Positions 47,883 through 57,324 of a stretch of 64,000 nucleotides of DNA are shown here, in pieces. Under the pieces are notes generated by a model. That model did no database searches, was not told the origin of the DNA, and worked only from the letters and a program-made list of their open reading frames with translations. The stretch lies in contig JANSXP010000004.1 of the NCBI GenBank assembly GCA_024742875.1, positions 159,284 through 223,283 of the forward strand. The letters are read 5' to 3'. Origin of the DNA: Planctomycetaceae bacterium (lineage in GTDB: Bacteria > Planctomycetota > Planctomycetia > Planctomycetales > Planctomycetaceae). A program made the translations under genes and the position numbers. Within the stretch, counting starts at the first letter, position 1; each line of letters begins with the position of its first letter.

Positions 47883-48128
47883 TTAGCCGCCGCTGACAGG
47901 CGGAAAGCAGGCCACTTCGTCGCTTTCCTGCAGCGTCTGATCGTTATTCGTGAATTCCCCGTTCACCGCGATGTGCAGTGTGACTGCCGCCGCTGTCAGT
48001 TGCGGCCAGTTGTCTGCCAGCGTCTGACGCAGAGTCTGCACATCAGCTCCCTCCGTCAGTTCAACACTGATGTGCGACTGACCGACCGCCTCTTTGGCAG
48101 CCGCAAACAAGAGGATGGTCAGCTTCAT
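47883..48128 (-). CDS. MoaD-family protein, second copy
   Basis: An 81-residue ubiquitin-like protein ending CFPPVSGG, so it carries the reactive diglycine. The start region KLTILLFAAAKEAVGQSHISVEL matches MoaD, the small subunit of molybdopterin synthase. The start overlaps the TGA of the upstream oxidoreductase (ATGA). MoaE is not in the window. The presence of two diglycine carriers in 6 kb suggests distinct partners. Confidence 0.88.
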   Translation of the reverse strand: MKLTILLFAAAKEAVGQSHISVELTEGADVQTLRQTLADNWPQLTAAAVTLHIAVNGEFTNNDQTLQESDEVACFPPVSGG

Positions 48129-51100
48129 GACATGATGTTTCCGAAAGGTCGAGATTTGAACGCGGCCTCCAGTTCGGGCATCAGTCCGTAGGCAAACGCC
48201 ATGATCTTCAGCGGATGAACGGTGGGGATTGAGGCCGCCTGCTCCATCTGCATCCGACAGCTGCTGCAGTCGGTAATGCCGGCATCGACGCGTATCGTCT
48301 TCATCTGGTCAATCAGCTCTTTGCCAATCGACAGCGACTGCTCAAAGTGCTCGGCCGCCAGACCAAAGGTGCCCGCCATGCCACTGCACCCTTTTTCGAT
48401 CCGCACCACTTCCACTCCAGGGATGAGCTCCATGAGGTTGCAAAGTCCGGTCTGCGGTCCCAGCGCCTTCACGTGACACGGTGTGTGATAGGCGACCTGC
48501 AGATCCAGACGTGTAAAGTCTTTTCGCAGTCGTCCCTGCTGATGCAGATCCCACAGGAACGTACCCGCGTCAAACGTTTGTTCGGCCACTATCTGCACGC
48601 CCCGTTCACTGCTCAGCAGAGGGTATTCGTTCTTCAGGCACAGCGCGGCCGATGGCTCTGTGCAAACGATGGGATATCCTTCACGCGCATGTTCACTCAA
48701 CTCGGCGATGTTGGCATCCGCCACTTCCCTGGCGGCGTCCAGATCGCCCACCGCAATCATGGCCATGCCGGACACAGACTGCTGCTGGGGAATATGCACA
48801 CGAAAGCCGTTGTGCTGCAGAATCCGCACAAAGGCTTCTGCCAGCTGGGGATCGTGATGGTTGGCAAAGTAGTCCACAAAATAGACCACTGTGGGCACCT
48901 GCGACGTGGGGTCCGCCGTATTGTGTTCACTGCGCACGCGCGGTGACTTCAGAAAAGGCCGCCGGGCGAATCGTGGCAAACGCCGTTTCTCTGCCAGCCC
49001 CAGTGTCTTGCGGAGAACAGCGCGAGAAATTCCGTAGCGGATCAGCCGGTTGGCCATGATGGTGAAGCGACTGGCAAACCGCGCGTAAGTGTGAAATCGG
49101 GACAACAGCCAGTCCGCGTTATCCAGACCGTTAACGGCCACATTCTGCGCGCGGGCTTCGAGCATCAAATGGGGAATGTCCACGCCCGAGGGGCACTCCA
49201 GTTCACACTGCTTGCAGTTAAAACAGCTCTCCGCCACTTCGCGGGCGGCCTGCGAAGACAGCAGTTCTTCCGGCTCTTCGCCGCTGACCAGACGGCGAAG
49301 CAGATTGGCCTTGCCACGCGGCGCGAGCGCCTCCTGCTCGCCCTCATGGAAAAACGGGCACATCCGGCTGAGAATCGAAGTGGTCCGACACGATCCGCAG
49401 CCGTTGCAGCGACTGGCCGTCTGAATGGCCGTTTCCTCACTCCAGTTCAGTTGCAGAATGGGCAGAAGACTGGCCTCGCCATCGCTGGCCGGTGGCTCCT
49501 GGCGAGCCGACACACGCCGCAGATTGCGAACCGTCAGCCTGCCGTCGTCGCTGATAATCTTGTCGGGATTCAGCAGTTTTTGGGGGTCAAAGATCTCCTT
49601 CACCTGCTTAAAACGGCTGTACAACGGACCGTACTGCGATCGAATGAAGGCCGTTCGCGACAGTCCGTCGCCGTGCTCACCGCTAATTGTGCCGCCCACG
49701 GTTTTCACGTGGCGGTACAGATCCCGCGCGATGGCTTCGACCTGCTCGGCCCGACCGGGCAGTGGCGTGGGCAGCATCGGCCGCAGGTGCAGCTGCCCGG
49801 ACGCCGCATGGGCGTACAGCGTGGCGGTCACTTCGTGTTTTTGAAACGCCTTTTGCGCCAGTTTTAAAAAGCCGGAAATCTCCGCCGGCGGCACCGCGAT
49901 ATCCTCCACAAAGGCTAACGGCCGCGAGTCGCCCCTGAGTCGGGCCAGCAGCGACACAACGCTGCCCGGAATGGTCCACAGAAAATCAATCTCGTCCGCC
50001 TCAAACACGGTCCGAGTGGTGACGAACTGATGATCCATCGAATTCAGCAATACGTTGGCATTGCGTGTCTTCTGCTGCACATCCGAAGCGCTGATGCCGT
50101 TAAATTCCAGAAACAGGCCCGCCTCTGCGTCGGAACGCACCACATCACGAACGGCCGAATCAGAATCCCGTGCCAGGCTCAACAGCCGGCGGTCGAGCAG
50201 ATCACAGGCCCCCGGCTCCAGCACAAGCAGCACCTGCATGGCCTGCAGAGCGGCTTCCATACTGCCGAACATCAGCACCATCATCCCGCGGTGACGGGAG
50301 ATCGGCATCGTGTGCAGCGTGGCTTCGGTGATGATGCCCAGAGTTCCTTCCGAGCCGGCCAGCAGGCGCGGAAAATCAAGACCACCACGGCTAAGCACGC
50401 CCCGCAGCATGTAACCACTGCAGTTGCGCAGCAGCGGCGGCTGGTGAGTTTCAATTTCCTCCGCAGCCTGCTGCAACACGTTCGACAGTCGCTCCATCAG
50501 ATCCACGCGACGGGTCGCCGGAGTGAGATCGGCCAGCGGCAATGTCTCATTCAGCACGGGTGCAGCAAATCCACCCGCCGCCGAGGGACTCTCGTTGACG
50601 ATCGTCTGAGGACGATCAGCGCGGGTCTGGTCTCCCGGCACTTCGCGGCCCAGTTCCAGCGTCTGGCCTCCCATCAACACGCACTGCAGACTCTGCAAAT
50701 GATCCCGCGTGGACCCGACGCGAAACGCGTGGGATCCTGCCGCGTCCACGCCAATCATGCCGCCAATCGTGGTGATGGCCGAGTTGGACGGATCAGGCGC
50801 GAAGTATCGTCCGTGCTCTTTCAAACGGGCGTTCAGGGCAGCGCGGGTGATTCCCGGCTGCACACGCACGGTGTCACGATCAACGGCAATCAACCGGTTC
50901 ATATAGCGGGAAAAATCGAGCACGATACCCCGCCCAAGACAACCGCCCGCCAGTCCCGTTCCGGCTCCGCGGGCAATCAGGGGGATATTGGACCGGGAAG
51001 AGTAGGCGGCCAGCAACTCGACATCACCGGTCGAACGGGGAAACGCCACAGCCAGGGGCTTGATCTCGTACAGGCTGGCGTCCGTCGCATACAGCGCAGT

Positions 51101-51178
51101 GGTCACGTCATCGATTCGCAGGTCCCCTTCCAGCGAATCAACCAGATCTTCCGCTATCTGTCGGCGAACGTCTTCCAA
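48125..51178 (-). CDS. FAD-linked oxidase fused to Fe-S/CCG domains (GlcD-GlcF/YdiJ-like)
   Basis: A 1017-residue fusion. The N-terminal FAD-binding half (ARGAGTGLAGGCLGRGIVLD, NSAITTIGGMIGVDAAGSHAF) resembles glycolate/D-lactate oxidases. A C-terminal half carries two 4Fe-4S motifs (CNGCGSC...CPFF; CFNCKQCELECPSG) and CCG-type cysteine pairs (TPCHVKALG, DCSSCRMQ). It oxidises a 2-hydroxy acid and passes electrons to the respiratory chain. The start is TTG 51178, two codons past the upstream gene's TGA and in the same frame. Its stop overlaps the MoaD-like start. Confidence 0.9.
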   Translation of the reverse strand: MEDVRRQIAEDLVDSLEGDLRIDDVTTALYATDASLYEIKPLAVAFPRSTGDVELLAAYSSRSNIPLIARGAGTGLAGGCLGRGIVLDFSRYMNRLIAVDRDTVRVQPGITRAALNARLKEHGRYFAPDPSNSAITTIGGMIGVDAAGSHAFRVGSTRDHLQSLQCVLMGGQTLELGREVPGDQTRADRPQTIVNESPSAAGGFAAPVLNETLPLADLTPATRRVDLMERLSNVLQQAAEEIETHQPPLLRNCSGYMLRGVLSRGGLDFPRLLAGSEGTLGIITEATLHTMPISRHRGMMVLMFGSMEAALQAMQVLLVLEPGACDLLDRRLLSLARDSDSAVRDVVRSDAEAGLFLEFNGISASDVQQKTRNANVLLNSMDHQFVTTRTVFEADEIDFLWTIPGSVVSLLARLRGDSRPLAFVEDIAVPPAEISGFLKLAQKAFQKHEVTATLYAHAASGQLHLRPMLPTPLPGRAEQVEAIARDLYRHVKTVGGTISGEHGDGLSRTAFIRSQYGPLYSRFKQVKEIFDPQKLLNPDKIISDDGRLTVRNLRRVSARQEPPASDGEASLLPILQLNWSEETAIQTASRCNGCGSCRTTSILSRMCPFFHEGEQEALAPRGKANLLRRLVSGEEPEELLSSQAAREVAESCFNCKQCELECPSGVDIPHLMLEARAQNVAVNGLDNADWLLSRFHTYARFASRFTIMANRLIRYGISRAVLRKTLGLAEKRRLPRFARRPFLKSPRVRSEHNTADPTSQVPTVVYFVDYFANHHDPQLAEAFVRILQHNGFRVHIPQQQSVSGMAMIAVGDLDAAREVADANIAELSEHAREGYPIVCTEPSAALCLKNEYPLLSSERGVQIVAEQTFDAGTFLWDLHQQGRLRKDFTRLDLQVAYHTPCHVKALGPQTGLCNLMELIPGVEVVRIEKGCSGMAGTFGLAAEHFEQSLSIGKELIDQMKTIRVDAGITDCSSCRMQMEQAASIPTVHPLKIMAFAYGLMPELEAAFKSRPFGNIMS

Positions 51179-51181
51179 ACG

Positions 51182-51658
51182 TCAGTTCTTCGATGCGTGT
51201 TCCGCGGAATCCTGCCGCTTTTTCATCTGGATATACCGCTCGCTGACTTCCAGATCGAACGCCCCGTGCTGCTCATTGAGAGCCGTACGTCGATGCCGTG
51301 CGCGACAGCGATAACAAACCAGCATATCCGCCATGAAGGTGTACAATAGCATGTCCACCAGCGCGAACGCCATCAGCACACCCAAAGCCAGTTCCGGGTG
51401 GTGATTGTACCAGGCGATCGTGCTCAGGATGATCCCGCAGCCAACCATCGCCAGCCCCAGACCGGGAGGAAAATCCTTCTGGCGCCACAGATCGCTGCAG
51501 CCGCACACACGACAGCGATGGCAGTAATCGCCATCGAAGTCGCCAGCCCCCTCATCACGCGACCAGTCACAGTGGGAACAGCGAACGGGCCCCTGTGCCG
51601 GATCGGGCGTACAGGAGGATCGTTTCATACATACCGGACACTCAAAAATGATCTGCAT
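51182..51658 (-). CDS. Zinc-ribbon membrane protein, unknown
   Basis: A 158-residue protein with several cysteine pairs (CPVC, CSHC, CHRCRVCGC) that suggest two or three zinc ribbons. Two membrane helices (GLGLAMVGCGIILSTIAWY, ALGVLMAFALVDMLLYTF) follow, and another CYRC lies on the far side. No function known. GGAGG precedes its ATG. The downstream oxidoreductase starts immediately after it. Confidence 0.7.
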   Translation of the reverse strand: MQIIFECPVCMKRSSCTPDPAQGPVRCSHCDWSRDEGAGDFDGDYCHRCRVCGCSDLWRQKDFPPGLGLAMVGCGIILSTIAWYNHHPELALGVLMAFALVDMLLYTFMADMLVCYRCRARHRRTALNEQHGAFDLEVSERYIQMKKRQDSAEHASKN

Positions 51659-51765
51659 GAATTTGCCTCCGGCATCAGCCGTCTGCTGTCAGTAATCCGT
51701 ATTCCGTAAATTCCAATTCCCGAGCATCGGGCCGCCACAGTCAGGCGGTGCTCAGATCCGGTCCG

Positions 51766-52596
51766 CTAGTACGGCACGGACGTGGCGCGTTCCAGAAGAA
51801 TGGCCGTCATCTCACCCATAAACGCCAGAATCAGACCGGCAAACAGGACTCCGGTCGCGGACTGCGTATTACGGTGTTTCATAATCCGCCAGACCATGAG
51901 CGTTGTCACAGCGGGGGTCACAATGCCACCAGCCCACCGCATTCCCAGCCAGATGCGCTGCGTCATTTCAGCCACCATTCCAAACTCCAGCAGCGCCCAG
52001 CAGGACGCCGTCAGCCTCAGTGCAGCGGCCACCAGAATGGCCACGTTGAACCACAGCAGCGGACGAATGCTCATCGTAGGTGTTGTCAGATACCAGTGCC
52101 CCAGCAGCATGCCGGTCAGCATCCCGCCAACGACACCAGCGGACGAGACGTCTGCCAGCAGTTGCAGGGGCAGATGCTTACCCGACGACTGCCAGGAGCT
52201 TAGCAGCAGCATCGTCGAGCAGGTCAGCAGCAATACGAAGATGCACAGGTTACCGGGGAGGCGTCGCCCCAGCGCCCAGACAACAGACCCGAGGTAACTG
52301 ACCACGCAGGCGACGATCGACAGATTGCGAATTCTCTGTTGTGCGGCAGCGGAGAGAGTCGATGGCTGTGTCTCGCTGACGGCAGACTCCGTCTGCCGGT
52401 CTGATGGCGCGGCGGCGACAGATGACGCGGATGGTTCGGCCTCCACCGAAAACAGCAGCGCGGCGAGAACACACAGTCCCAGCAGCACCCGCATTTGAAT
52501 GCGAAAAAAACCGTCGGTCACTTCCTGCCGCGGCATCAGCCACCACATCAGTGTGATCCCGGCAGCCAGTTTCAGGACAAACAGTGCGGCAATCAT
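51766..52596 (-). CDS. Polytopic membrane protein, unknown
   Basis: A 276-residue protein with about eight hydrophobic helices and a Ser/Ala/Thr-rich loop between the second and third (residues ~55-85). The start region IAALFVLKLAAGITLMWWLMPRQEV is typical of uncharacterised planctomycete membrane proteins. GAGG precedes the ATG. It lies 39 bases downstream of folE and may be co-transcribed. Confidence 0.65.
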   Translation of the reverse strand: MIAALFVLKLAAGITLMWWLMPRQEVTDGFFRIQMRVLLGLCVLAALLFSVEAEPSASSVAAAPSDRQTESAVSETQPSTLSAAAQQRIRNLSIVACVVSYLGSVVWALGRRLPGNLCIFVLLLTCSTMLLLSSWQSSGKHLPLQLLADVSSAGVVGGMLTGMLLGHWYLTTPTMSIRPLLWFNVAILVAAALRLTASCWALLEFGMVAEMTQRIWLGMRWAGGIVTPAVTTLMVWRIMKHRNTQSATGVLFAGLILAFMGEMTAILLERATSVPY

Positions 52597-52635
52597 AAGG
52601 GCCTCACTTCCGGCAGGCAGTCCATGTCCGCACGA

Positions 52636-53250
52636 TTACTTCTTGTTAATCAGCGCCATGGCTTCGGCGCGGCTGGCGGGATCTTTTTTCAGCAACCCGC
52701 GAACGGCGCTCGTAATTGTCAGCGCCCCCGGTTTGCGAACACCGCGAATCGTCATGCAGGTGTGCTCGGCTTCCAGCACAACAATCACGCCTTTGGCCCC
52801 GAGTTCGGACTCCACCAGATCAGCCACCGTGTGCGTCATACGCTCCTGGACCTGGGGGCGCCGGGACACTTCATCCACAACCCGCGCCAGCTTACTCAGG
52901 CCCGTCACTTTTCCTCTTGGGATGTAGCCAACGTGCGCCGTGCCAATAAACGGAAGCAGGTGATGTTCACACATACTGTGAAACGAGATGTCGCGCACCA
53001 GGACCATCTCATCATATTCTTCTTCAAACACCTTATGCAGATGCCGCCCCGGTTCCATGTGAAGTCCACCAAACATCTCCGCGTACATGCGGGCGACGCG
53101 AGCCGGCGTTTCCAAAAGACCATCGCGGTCCGGGTTCTCTCCAACGGCTGAGAGAATCTCGCGGATCGCCGCCTCGATACGAGGTTTGTCGATGTAGCGT
53201 TCCTCGGGAGGCGTGGCTCCGGAACCCAGTGTTTCATTCAATTCAGACAT
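52636..53250 (-). CDS. folE: GTP cyclohydrolase I
   Basis: A 204-residue enzyme converting GTP to dihydroneopterin triphosphate for folate or other pterins. Zinc and catalytic motifs are [12 protein letters not shown] and [12 protein letters not shown], with [16 protein letters not shown] between. ATG 53250 starts the family sequence. Other folate genes are not adjacent. Confidence 0.95.
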   Translation of the reverse strand: MSELNETLGSGATPPEERYIDKPRIEAAIREILSAVGENPDRDGLLETPARVARMYAEMFGGLHMEPGRHLHKVFEEEYDEMVLVRDISFHSMCEHHLLPFIGTAHVGYIPRGKVTGLSKLARVVDEVSRRPQVQERMTHTVADLVESELGAKGVIVVLEAEHTCMTIRGVRKPGALTITSAVRGLLKKDPASRAEAMALINKK

Positions 53251-53471
53251 TTCGCCTGTTTCAATTTTTGCGGTGTGCGGCAGACGGCTCTGACAACCTT
53301 CTTCTGGCTGTCGGCGGAATCAGCTCGGTCGTCTGGAGTCGAGCATGGCGGCATGCCATTGTCTGGTGGGGCTTCGGCGGCCGGAAAGCAGTATGACGGG
53401 CAAAAGGGGCGGATTCACAAAAGCAATGACCGTTTTTCCATTTCAAAGAAGTTGTCTGCTGGTATGCCGCG

Positions 53472-54362
53472 TCAATCAGCGGGGCATTTTTCAGATCGCT
53501 GCCACGCATCACTCAGCCCCTCGCTCACATCATCAAACTGGTAGGAGAGGGTCCCGGCATACTGACTCACGACACGCTTGTTACCGCCCCGCGGTCGCCC
53601 ATTGGCCGGCCCGCCAAACACGGGGGCCGGTGCCTTTGCCAGGTGTGCCAGCCGTTCATAATAGGCGGCCCGCGTGAGCGTCCCTGAGTTGACAACGTTC
53701 ATCAGATCGGGAACGCCCTCTGCGGCAGCCATGTGGGCCACAGCCGTCACAGCATCGTCAACGTGTATCAGATTCAGCCACTGCTCCCCATCACCGGGCA
53801 ATGGCTTTTTTTCCCGCAGATCTTCCACACGCCGTAACAGACGATTCGGGCCGTAGATGCCTGCCATTCTCAGTACGCACACCTGAGTCGACGGAAATCT
53901 CTGCGCGACCAGCTGCCGGAGTCGTATTTCGGCCTGCAGACAGCACTCCCCGCCCTCCGTCTGCGGGGCGGGTTCTGTCGACTCATCAATGGCCGTGCCG
54001 ACCTGATCGCCATACACGCTGGTGCTGGAAACATAAAGGAACCGCTGGGGCGCAGACGACAGCTGCGAAACGAATCGTGTCAGCCCGTCAATCCAGACAG
54101 CCTGTCGGCTGTCGCCGGACGTGCGATCAAACCCCACCGCCCACAGCACAGTTTCTGCGGCGGGGAGCCGACCAGGCAGGCCATCTGCCGCGAGCTGGCC
54201 CAGCAGTGGAGTCAGACCACATCGGCGGAAAGATTCTGCTCGCTCAGTCGAACGTGTGATGGCCGACACACTGTCACCTGAGCTGACCCAGTATTGTGCT
54301 GCGCGAAGCCCCAGGTAGCCGCACCCGGCAATGAGTCGTGATGTCTGCTGCGAACTGGTCAT
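53472..54362 (-). CDS. NAD-dependent epimerase/dehydratase (SDR, YeeZ-like)
   Basis: A 296-residue extended SDR protein. The Rossmann loop is IAGCGYLGLRAA near the N-terminus, FLYVSSTSVYGDQVG holds the Ser-Tyr region, and LRMAGIYGPNRLL follows. Sequence near GEQWLNLIHVDDAVTAV is typical of nucleoside-sugar epimerases. The usual YxxxK lysine is not seen. AGGGG precedes ATG 54362. Substrate unknown. Confidence 0.85.
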   Translation of the reverse strand: MTSSQQTSRLIAGCGYLGLRAAQYWVSSGDSVSAITRSTERAESFRRCGLTPLLGQLAADGLPGRLPAAETVLWAVGFDRTSGDSRQAVWIDGLTRFVSQLSSAPQRFLYVSSTSVYGDQVGTAIDESTEPAPQTEGGECCLQAEIRLRQLVAQRFPSTQVCVLRMAGIYGPNRLLRRVEDLREKKPLPGDGEQWLNLIHVDDAVTAVAHMAAAEGVPDLMNVVNSGTLTRAAYYERLAHLAKAPAPVFGGPANGRPRGGNKRVVSQYAGTLSYQFDDVSEGLSDAWQRSEKCPAD

Positions 54363-54574
54363 CGTGCCACCCCTGATTTTGTAGATTCGGCCGCCCGATC
54401 AGCGGAGGATGGTGCCCAGAGCAGCAAACGGTGAATGCCGGACTGAGAACTGCTGCATACGACCGTGCTGGTGCCTGCAGCGCAACAGGACGATCTTGTT
54501 TTTCCATGGGCAACCGGGTGCAATACGCCGAGGATATCAAAACTCGCTTTGTCCTGCTCGCAGATTATTCACTC

Positions 54575-55414
54575 ATGTCGTCATCCAGCACACACGCTCG
54601 CAAAATGTTCTGGGCCAGAATTGTGGCCGTCGCCATTCTGCTTTTGGTCGCCGTTGCCAAACCCCGGGTTGAAGCCTGGCTGGGACTGGATTCCCCGACG
54701 GCCCCAGCGGCGACGAGCGAATCCGAATCGCCCTCAAAGTCGAACGAAGGACTGATCGATCCCGACGAATTCATCGCCGCAGGGCCCGCGGAGGGGGCCG
54801 CCGAAGGGCCTGCTGAATCGGAGCCTGAACGGCCGACCACTCAGTCCGGAAAAGTGGAAAGCAGGGTACAGCCTGGGAGCTCACGGAAAGCATCCGACGA
54901 CGTCGCGAAACAGAATCCAGACAAGGCGGGGGCCAGCGAACCGGTCGTCGGCAGGTCAATCGGCAACCGAACAGACGGAATTCGTCCAGCCAACGACAAA
55001 CCCATCCCCGGAAAACTGAAACTGGTCGACAAAGCTCGGCAGAAGTTTCAGTCGACCGCAGGGCTGCTTTACGTGCAGGGCAGTGCGGACGGACACCGGC
55101 TGAAACACGTGCTCAAACACGCCCAGGACATTCCGGAAAAAAACATCCATGGCGTTTTCGATGGCGAGGGCGACCGTGACCAGATTCTCGCGTGGATCGA
55201 TATTGCCTACGAAGCCGGTCGGAAAGGGGGGCGTGGAACGAAGGTCGAGCGGCAGGGTGGCCGGGTGGTCTACACCGTACGAATGAGTCAGCGCATCGGT
55301 TACGTTGGTGGCCGCGCCGGAAAACGCGACAACTATCCCGAATGCCGCTATCTGAGACTGGTCGTCCAGAACGACAACGAAGTCGTTACGGCCTACCCGT
55401 CGCGTTCCATGTAG
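54575..55414 (+). CDS. Membrane-anchored protein with an EndoU/BECR-like C-terminal domain
   Basis: A 279-residue protein with one N-terminal membrane anchor (IVAVAILLLVAVAKP), an acidic/Ser/Pro linker and a compact C-terminal domain of about 115 residues. The C-terminal domain has His residues (HRLKHVLKHAQD, IHGVFDG), then YTVRMSQRIGYVGGR and a terminal VVTAYPS. This order of His, beta-strand Gly-Gly and final (S/T)xYP resembles BECR-fold RNases such as EndoU and other toxin domains. That is an inference from pattern, not a match I can compute. ATG 54575 starts the anchor; ATG 54506 is possible. Confidence 0.55.
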   Translation: MSSSSTHARKMFWARIVAVAILLLVAVAKPRVEAWLGLDSPTAPAATSESESPSKSNEGLIDPDEFIAAGPAEGAAEGPAESEPERPTTQSGKVESRVQPGSSRKASDDVAKQNPDKAGASEPVVGRSIGNRTDGIRPANDKPIPGKLKLVDKARQKFQSTAGLLYVQGSADGHRLKHVLKHAQDIPEKNIHGVFDGEGDRDQILAWIDIAYEAGRKGGRGTKVERQGGRVVYTVRMSQRIGYVGGRAGKRDNYPECRYLRLVVQNDNEVVTAYPSRSM

Positions 55415-55769
55415 CGGCGAATTCTCCCGCACAACTGTTGCACAATCGGCACAGTCAACGTGGACTGCCGGGATTCGCCCGGGAATTCAACTCTGCGGAT
55501 TGCGCGCAACGTATGAGTAAGCAAAACATGCCGGTTTGCCTTCGGCTCGCCCCAACTCTGCAGGGTGCGGGCGAGTGGATTCCTTCAACGTCACATCGGC
55601 AAAGGTCCGATATCGAAGGCGACGGGAATTGCTACTGACCGGTGCTCACGATTCAGCAAAGATTCTTGCTGATGGCAGGCCTCACGACTGCCGCCGCTCA
55701 GAACGCAGCCCTGCCGCTCAATTTGATGCTGGCGATGTAGGCGTACTTCTGTACACAAGGAGACCACCG
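55415..55769. other. Intergenic, 355 bases
   Basis: This lies between the RNase-like gene and the acidic protein. The ORFs overlapping it have shadow-like composition. The only firm signal is AAGGAG before 55770. No terminator follows the RNase-like gene, so a read-through transcript is possible. Confidence 0.35.
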
Positions 55770-55982
55770 ATGTCTGAAGAAAACATCATCGAAAACAACG
55801 AACAGGAATACGAAGAGATCAGCAGCGACGAAGTCGATCGCGTTGTGGAAGTTCTCGACGGCCTGATCGAAAACATGCAAAGCGAAAACATCAAGCACAT
55901 CCTTGAAGAAGCATCAAGCAACGTCTACTACCTCGTGTACGAAGACGATGAAGATCAGGACATTCTGGAACACGCTGCCTAA
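55770..55982 (+). CDS. Small acidic protein, 70 residues
   Basis: A highly acidic protein (MSEENIIENNEQEYEEIS...) with two predicted helices and Tyr-rich middle (SSNVYYLVYEDDEDQD). No family recognised. AAGGAG seven bases before the ATG is a strong ribosome binding site and decides the start; the track start at 55536 is spurious. A terminator follows about 100 bases downstream. Small acidic proteins next to RNase domains are sometimes inhibitors, but the 355-base gap weakens that idea here. Confidence 0.75.
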   Translation: MSEENIIENNEQEYEEISSDEVDRVVEVLDGLIENMQSENIKHILEEASSNVYYLVYEDDEDQDILEHAA

Positions 55983-56084
55983 GCAGGGGCAGGCCGGTTG
56001 ACAGACCGGTTTGAGGGCGACTCAGCACTCATGCTGTGTCCCCACCCTGCGTCGGTTTTCCGGCTGTTCCCAATCAGAAACGAT

Positions 56085-56115
56085 AAACGCCCGGTGACAT
56101 TCATCGGGCGTTTTT
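56085..56115 (+). terminator. Rho-independent terminator
   Basis: AAACGCCCG / CGGGCGTTT stem with an 11-base loop and TTTTT. It ends transcription of the small acidic gene and stands 25 bases before the convergent thioredoxin-like stop. Confidence 0.9.
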
Positions 56116-56140
56116 CCTGTCTATCCATCAGCAGACGTCT

Positions 56141-56989
56141 CTATCGTGCCGCCAGTGTGTATCCCGTGTCCCGCATGGCACGACGAACATATCGCCCCAG
56201 CAGCTGCGTCATCTGAGGGGCCGTTCGAAATCCCGCTTCACGTTCCATAATACGGAGGTCGGGCGTCACGATCAGCACTGTGGGCAGCGTGCGTACGCCC
56301 AGTGCCTGAATCAGTCGACGGTCTCGGTCGCCATCCAGCGACACGGGTACATAGCCCTGACGAACATCTCGAATTACGTCACGGTCCGCATAGGTTTCGG
56401 CCTTCATGCGATCGCAGTACTGACACCAGGAGGCCGACACGCGAATCAGCATCGGTCGACCAGTGCGGCGCGACAAGGCAATCGCCTCCTCGTAGTTAGA
56501 CAGCCAGTTGACCTGTTGTGACGCGGGACGCCGAAACGGATCTTCGAGTGGGCGGGGAGCTACCAGGCCAGCGTCACCTGGACGATACTGACTGCGGCGA
56601 TCGGAAACGAATTCTCTGGCCGATCGGTATCGTGGTCCTGAGTCACTGGCGAAGTCGTCACCCGTCAAACCATGGCGACTCTGGTAATGACTGCGGCAGT
56701 GAGGGCCACAGGTGCAGTATTTCCCATCGCAGTCGCAGTCGGGGCAATTCGAAAGTCTCTCCGGGCGAATCCGACAAACGCCATCGCGGCAATCCAGTTC
56801 TCCTGGCCGCTGATTGAGCCTGAGCGACGAGCGCGTGTTGACCGGTTCCGGTGCTAACCTCGACTCAGCCGGGACTCCCCATGCTGAGTCAGCGGGAAAC
56901 CGGCAGACGCCGTCCTGACACTGAGCGATCGCGAAAACAGAAAACACGGAACAGCTGGTGGCCGCAATGGCTCGGATAAAGAGCTTCAT
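56141..56989 (-). CDS. Secreted thioredoxin-fold protein
   Basis: A 282-residue protein with a signal peptide (AIAATSCSVFSVFAIAQC). A cysteine-rich spacer (CPDCDCDGKYCTCGPHC) leads to a C-terminal thioredoxin domain. The redox motif is WCQYC in SASWCQYCDRMKAETY, followed by LGVRTLPTVLIVTPD with its cis-proline. It probably reduces or isomerises disulfides outside the cytoplasm. ATG 56989 with GGGGA was chosen; the track TTG adds four residues. The Cys-rich spacer may bind metal. Confidence 0.85.
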   Translation of the reverse strand: MKLFIRAIAATSCSVFSVFAIAQCQDGVCRFPADSAWGVPAESRLAPEPVNTRSSLRLNQRPGELDCRDGVCRIRPERLSNCPDCDCDGKYCTCGPHCRSHYQSRHGLTGDDFASDSGPRYRSAREFVSDRRSQYRPGDAGLVAPRPLEDPFRRPASQQVNWLSNYEEAIALSRRTGRPMLIRVSASWCQYCDRMKAETYADRDVIRDVRQGYVPVSLDGDRDRRLIQALGVRTLPTVLIVTPDLRIMEREAGFRTAPQMTQLLGRYVRRAMRDTGYTLAAR

Positions 56990-57324
56990 ATCATTCCCCA
57001 AAATGGTTGCCTGGATGCGTTAGACACTTCCTTGTTGAGGCAGGTCCTGTGCCGGACTGTCGCGGTTGTGACGCCACCCACAAATTTTGACAAATCGGCC
57101 TGTTTTCCAGCACAAAGGCTAAAGTACGGGGACTTTGACGACGGGCCCGGCTTGTAAACCAGAGTTGTAATTTTCACAAGCGGCATCAGAACCGGGACAC
57201 ACGCCATCAATCTGACAACACGGCTGGCCAAGTCCGCGGACGACTGAGGCCGGCACTTCCTCGATTCCTCACGAATTTTGCGGAAACGCGTGAGGGATTT
57301 TCGCGGCGACGGAAACTGTCCGGC
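56990..57324. other. Intergenic, 335 bases, divergent promoter region
   Basis: This lies between the thioredoxin-like gene and the sigma gene. No repeats or RNA genes are seen. A self-regulated promoter of the sigma operon may lie here, but no motif is convincing by eye. Confidence 0.35.

Noticed and set aside
50030-51349. Plus-strand ORF of 439 residues
   Set aside because: It lies antisense to the FAD/Fe-S oxidoreductase, whose motifs are strong; its translation is His/Arg/Gln-rich shadow sequence.
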